In this document: piece by piece, positions 62,264 through 64,000 of the stretch
How positions within the stretch are numbered: the first letter of the stretch is position 1
Layout of the letters: each line of letters opens with the position of its first letter
NCBI RefSeq assembly: GCF_900116365.1
Contig: NZ_FPAG01000004.1
Span: 259,935-323,934 of the forward strand
DNA from: Zhouia amylolytica
GTDB taxonomy: Bacteria; Bacteroidota; Bacteroidia; Flavobacteriales; Flavobacteriaceae
Reading direction: 5' to 3'
DNA: 64,000 bases
Made by a program: the position numbers and the translations under genes
The notes under the pieces: model-generated
Seen by the model: only the letters and a program-made list of their open reading frames with translations
What the model was told of the DNA's origin: nothing
The model's database searches: none

Positions 62264-62734
62264 TTAGATACTAATTTGTCTGTCGATTTGCTGAGCTAAA
62301 GAAATAAAGGTTTCTGTTCTGGAAACACCTTCTATGCTTTGTATTTCATGATTTAAAAGATTCATCAAGTGTTCGTTGTCTTTACATATAATTTTAGCAA
62401 GGATACTCCAGTTTCCGGTTGTGTAGTGACATTCGAGTACTTCAGGTATTTTACGTAGTTGTTTTACAGCCTCTGGATTTCGCATGGCTTTATCTAAATA
62501 GATTCCGATAAAGGCTACTGTTGTATAGCCTAAAACTTTGGGATTTATTATGAATTTGGAGCCCGCAATAAGTCCGCTTTGTTCCAGTTTTCTAAGCCGC
62601 TGATGGATTGCTGCTCCTGAAATTCCAATTTTTCGGGCAATTTCGAGTATCGGTTTACGGGCATCTTCCATGAGATAACGAAGAATCTCTTTGTCAATAC
62701 CGTCAATTTCTATTTTATTGTCGTTCACTTTCAT
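62264..62734 (-). CDS. Lrp/AsnC-type transcriptional regulator
   Basis: 156 residues from ATG 62734 (a longer TTG frame at 62767 adds eleven residues). N-terminal helix-turn-helix (DKEILRYLMEDARKPILEIA, GISGAAIHQRLRKLEQSGLI) and a C-terminal ligand-binding RAM domain (TTGNWSILAKIICKDNEHLM). These regulators respond to amino acids; ald and the saccharopine-type dehydrogenase on either side are natural targets, which is inferred. Confidence 0.94.
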   Translation of the reverse strand: MKVNDNKIEIDGIDKEILRYLMEDARKPILEIARKIGISGAAIHQRLRKLEQSGLIAGSKFIINPKVLGYTTVAFIGIYLDKAMRNPEAVKQLRKIPEVLECHYTTGNWSILAKIICKDNEHLMNLLNHEIQSIEGVSRTETFISLAQQIDRQISI

Positions 62735-62787
62735 TTTATTGGTTTTAATTTGAAAGTAAATATACAAAATTGGTTATAAAATGAAAC

Positions 62788-62822
62788 AACCTCCCGCTTA
62801 ACCCTTAAACAAAGTGGGAGGT
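62788..62822 (-). terminator. Terminator of the saccharopine-type gene
   Basis: On the minus strand ACCTCCC ... GGGAGGT around a loop of about 20 bases, then TGTTTCATTTT. The T-run is interrupted. Confidence 0.6.
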
Positions 62823-62846
62823 GTGTTATATTGGTTGTAAGGTTGG

Positions 62847-64000
62847 TTAGCCTGCTACATTGTTTGGATTATACCCCTGGTAGGGTAATTGATGTTCTTG
62901 AAAAACGATATTATACTGTTCTAATTCCTTCAATACGGGGAGGTAAATATCCTTTTGCAAGGGCATTTGAACTCCTGGCTTAGTATATTTTTTATTGAGG
63001 ATTTGTAATGTTGCTATTCCTAAAGGTAATCCAACTGTTTTTGACATTGCTGTATACGTTTTATCGTCACCTATAACCACAAGGTTAGCATCTATTTGAT
63101 GTTTTACACCATTGAGTTCATAACCGAATTTGTGATACATCGCGATCATGTCTTTGTCATTCTCTGAAAGTGACCAGCTGTCTTGTAAAATCTTTTGCAG
63201 AATTTGAGCAGGTGTAGCTTTTATGAGATTTACTTTTTTATCAGGATTAAAAATGTCTAATTCAACCAGTTTATCCCACATAATATCATCCTGGTCTATC
63301 TTTAAATAATGTCTTAGTTTTAGTTCTACAGAGTCAGAAGGCGAATAGGGTAAAAATGCATTTACAAAGTCGCGGTAGCTCATGTTTTCGGAATCTTCGA
63401 TAACGTAGCTATCATCTGTCATTCCTAGTTGAACAAACATGTTCCATGCTTTGGAGAATCCAACTCTCCTTAAGGTTCCTCTATATAAAGTCAGGATATT
63501 GTCGAGTCCATAAGCCGACCTGTATTTAAGGGAGTCCCGGTTGGCATAACCTTCGAAATTACCATATCCTTCTATGTTTAAGAATTCTGTTCTTCTGAAT
63601 AATTTGTGATAGGGGATATATTTATAGGATCCTTCCTGAATAAATTTTGCGGCTCCTCCTTGTCCGGCTAAAACTACGTTTCTGGGATTCCAGGTGAATT
63701 TATAGTTCCATAGATTGTTATCGCTTTCCGGAGCAACAAGTCCCCCGGTAAAAGATTCGAATAAAATCATTTTACCTTCCTGATCTCTTACTTCATCAAT
63801 GATTTTCATTGCGCTCATATGGTCAATTCCGGGGTCGAGTCCTATTTCATTCATAAAGACAAGACCTTTATTCTTAACTTCTTCATCCAAGGACATCATC
63901 TCATCACTGATATAAGAGGCGGTAATAAGATTCTTTTGGAGACTAAGACAAGTTTTGGCTATTTCTATGTGGAATCGTGCAGGAACCATGGAAATGACAA
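62847..64000 (-). CDS. Saccharopine/lysine dehydrogenase-type protein (right edge partial)
   Basis: The frame continues past the right edge (VIS before MVPARFHIEIAKTCL), so the N-terminal NAD-binding domain is not here. Visible are FMNEIGLDPGIDHMSAMKIIDEV, SFTGGLVAPESDNNLWNYKFTW, GYANRDSLKYRSAYGL and a C-terminal KTVGLPLGIATLQIL. The family includes saccharopine and lysine 6-dehydrogenases. It is divided from the Lrp gene by a terminator. Confidence 0.85.
   Translation of the reverse strand, partial: VISMVPARFHIEIAKTCLSLQKNLITASYISDEMMSLDEEVKNKGLVFMNEIGLDPGIDHMSAMKIIDEVRDQEGKMILFESFTGGLVAPESDNNLWNYKFTWNPRNVVLAGQGGAAKFIQEGSYKYIPYHKLFRRTEFLNIEGYGNFEGYANRDSLKYRSAYGLDNILTLYRGTLRRVGFSKAWNMFVQLGMTDDSYVIEDSENMSYRDFVNAFLPYSPSDSVELKLRHYLKIDQDDIMWDKLVELDIFNPDKKVNLIKATPAQILQKILQDSWSLSENDKDMIAMYHKFGYELNGVKHQIDANLVVIGDDKTYTAMSKTVGLPLGIATLQILNKKYTKPGVQMPLQKDIYLPVLKELEQYNIVFQEHQLPYQGYNPNNVAG

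Overview
The window reads as a chromosomal segment from a marine-type member of the Flavobacteriaceae (Bacteroidetes). The evidence is the AT-rich sequence, the mutY-ssb-gldE-gldD cluster (gld genes belong to the Bacteroidetes gliding/type IX secretion apparatus), TonB receptors, many lipoproteins, Bacteroidetes-type promoters (TTTG about 20 bases before TAnnTTTG) with few Shine-Dalgarno sites, and flavobacterial families such as DUF3098, DUF3127, DUF4199 and DUF4301. No tRNA, rRNA, CRISPR array, prophage or insertion sequence was seen. Most of the window is conserved backbone.

Layout. 0-6.7 kb: the end of a tricorn-type protease, a GH27 alpha-galactosidase lipoprotein, three small or secreted proteins and a LOG-family phosphoribohydrolase. 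6.7-8.9 kb (minus strand): RNase G, a 30-residue highly basic protein that is easily missed, and HU. 9-12.5 kb: mutY, ssb, gldE, gldD. 12.5-19 kb: a lipoprotein, an EamA transporter, a paired M16 peptidase operon (one active, one lacking the zinc motif), then rplU-rpmA with an L21 that has a SAP-like tail. 19-25 kb: a probable phytate locus (TPR-HTH membrane regulator, TonB receptor, beta-propeller phytase). 25-28.7 kb: a DUF3332 lipoprotein, a DEAD-box helicase, a frameshifted VF530 gene and ahcY.

28.7-42.2 kb is the most structured region. A tight operon holds a phosphopantetheinyl transferase, a thiamine-binding-type protein, a PnuC/PnuT-type transporter, a NadR-like kinase and DUF4301. 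About 8 kb further on, a TPP riboswitch precedes a TonB receptor. Together they suggest thiamine capture from the outer membrane to the cytoplasm. Between them sits a signalling block: two tandem PepSY-like secreted proteins, a sigma-54 response regulator, and two paralogous hybrid histidine kinases with C-terminal HPt domains. The second kinase is cut by a single in-frame TAA inside its receiver domain, and its receiver end and HPt remain readable downstream.

42.2-64 kb: a GH20-like glycosidase, a degenerate Rieske-like lipoprotein, greA, HIT, a zinc-ribbon membrane protein, a histidine kinase, a flavin reductase, DUF3127 with an SSB-like acidic tail, a short-chain fatty acid transporter, aat, tag, a thioredoxin-like protein, a TonB-like protein, the ftsX-DUF3098-uppP-truB operon, panE, a patatin, leuS, ald, a zinc metallopeptidase, an Lrp regulator and a saccharopine/lysine dehydrogenase-type gene running off the right edge. 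A candidate minus-strand small RNA lies at about 49.3-49.4 kb.

The points most worth a second look are the interrupted kinase and its signalling block, the split thiamine system, the candidate small RNA, the frameshift in VF530, and the 30-residue basic protein downstream of HU. All functions are from sequence reading only; no searches were run.
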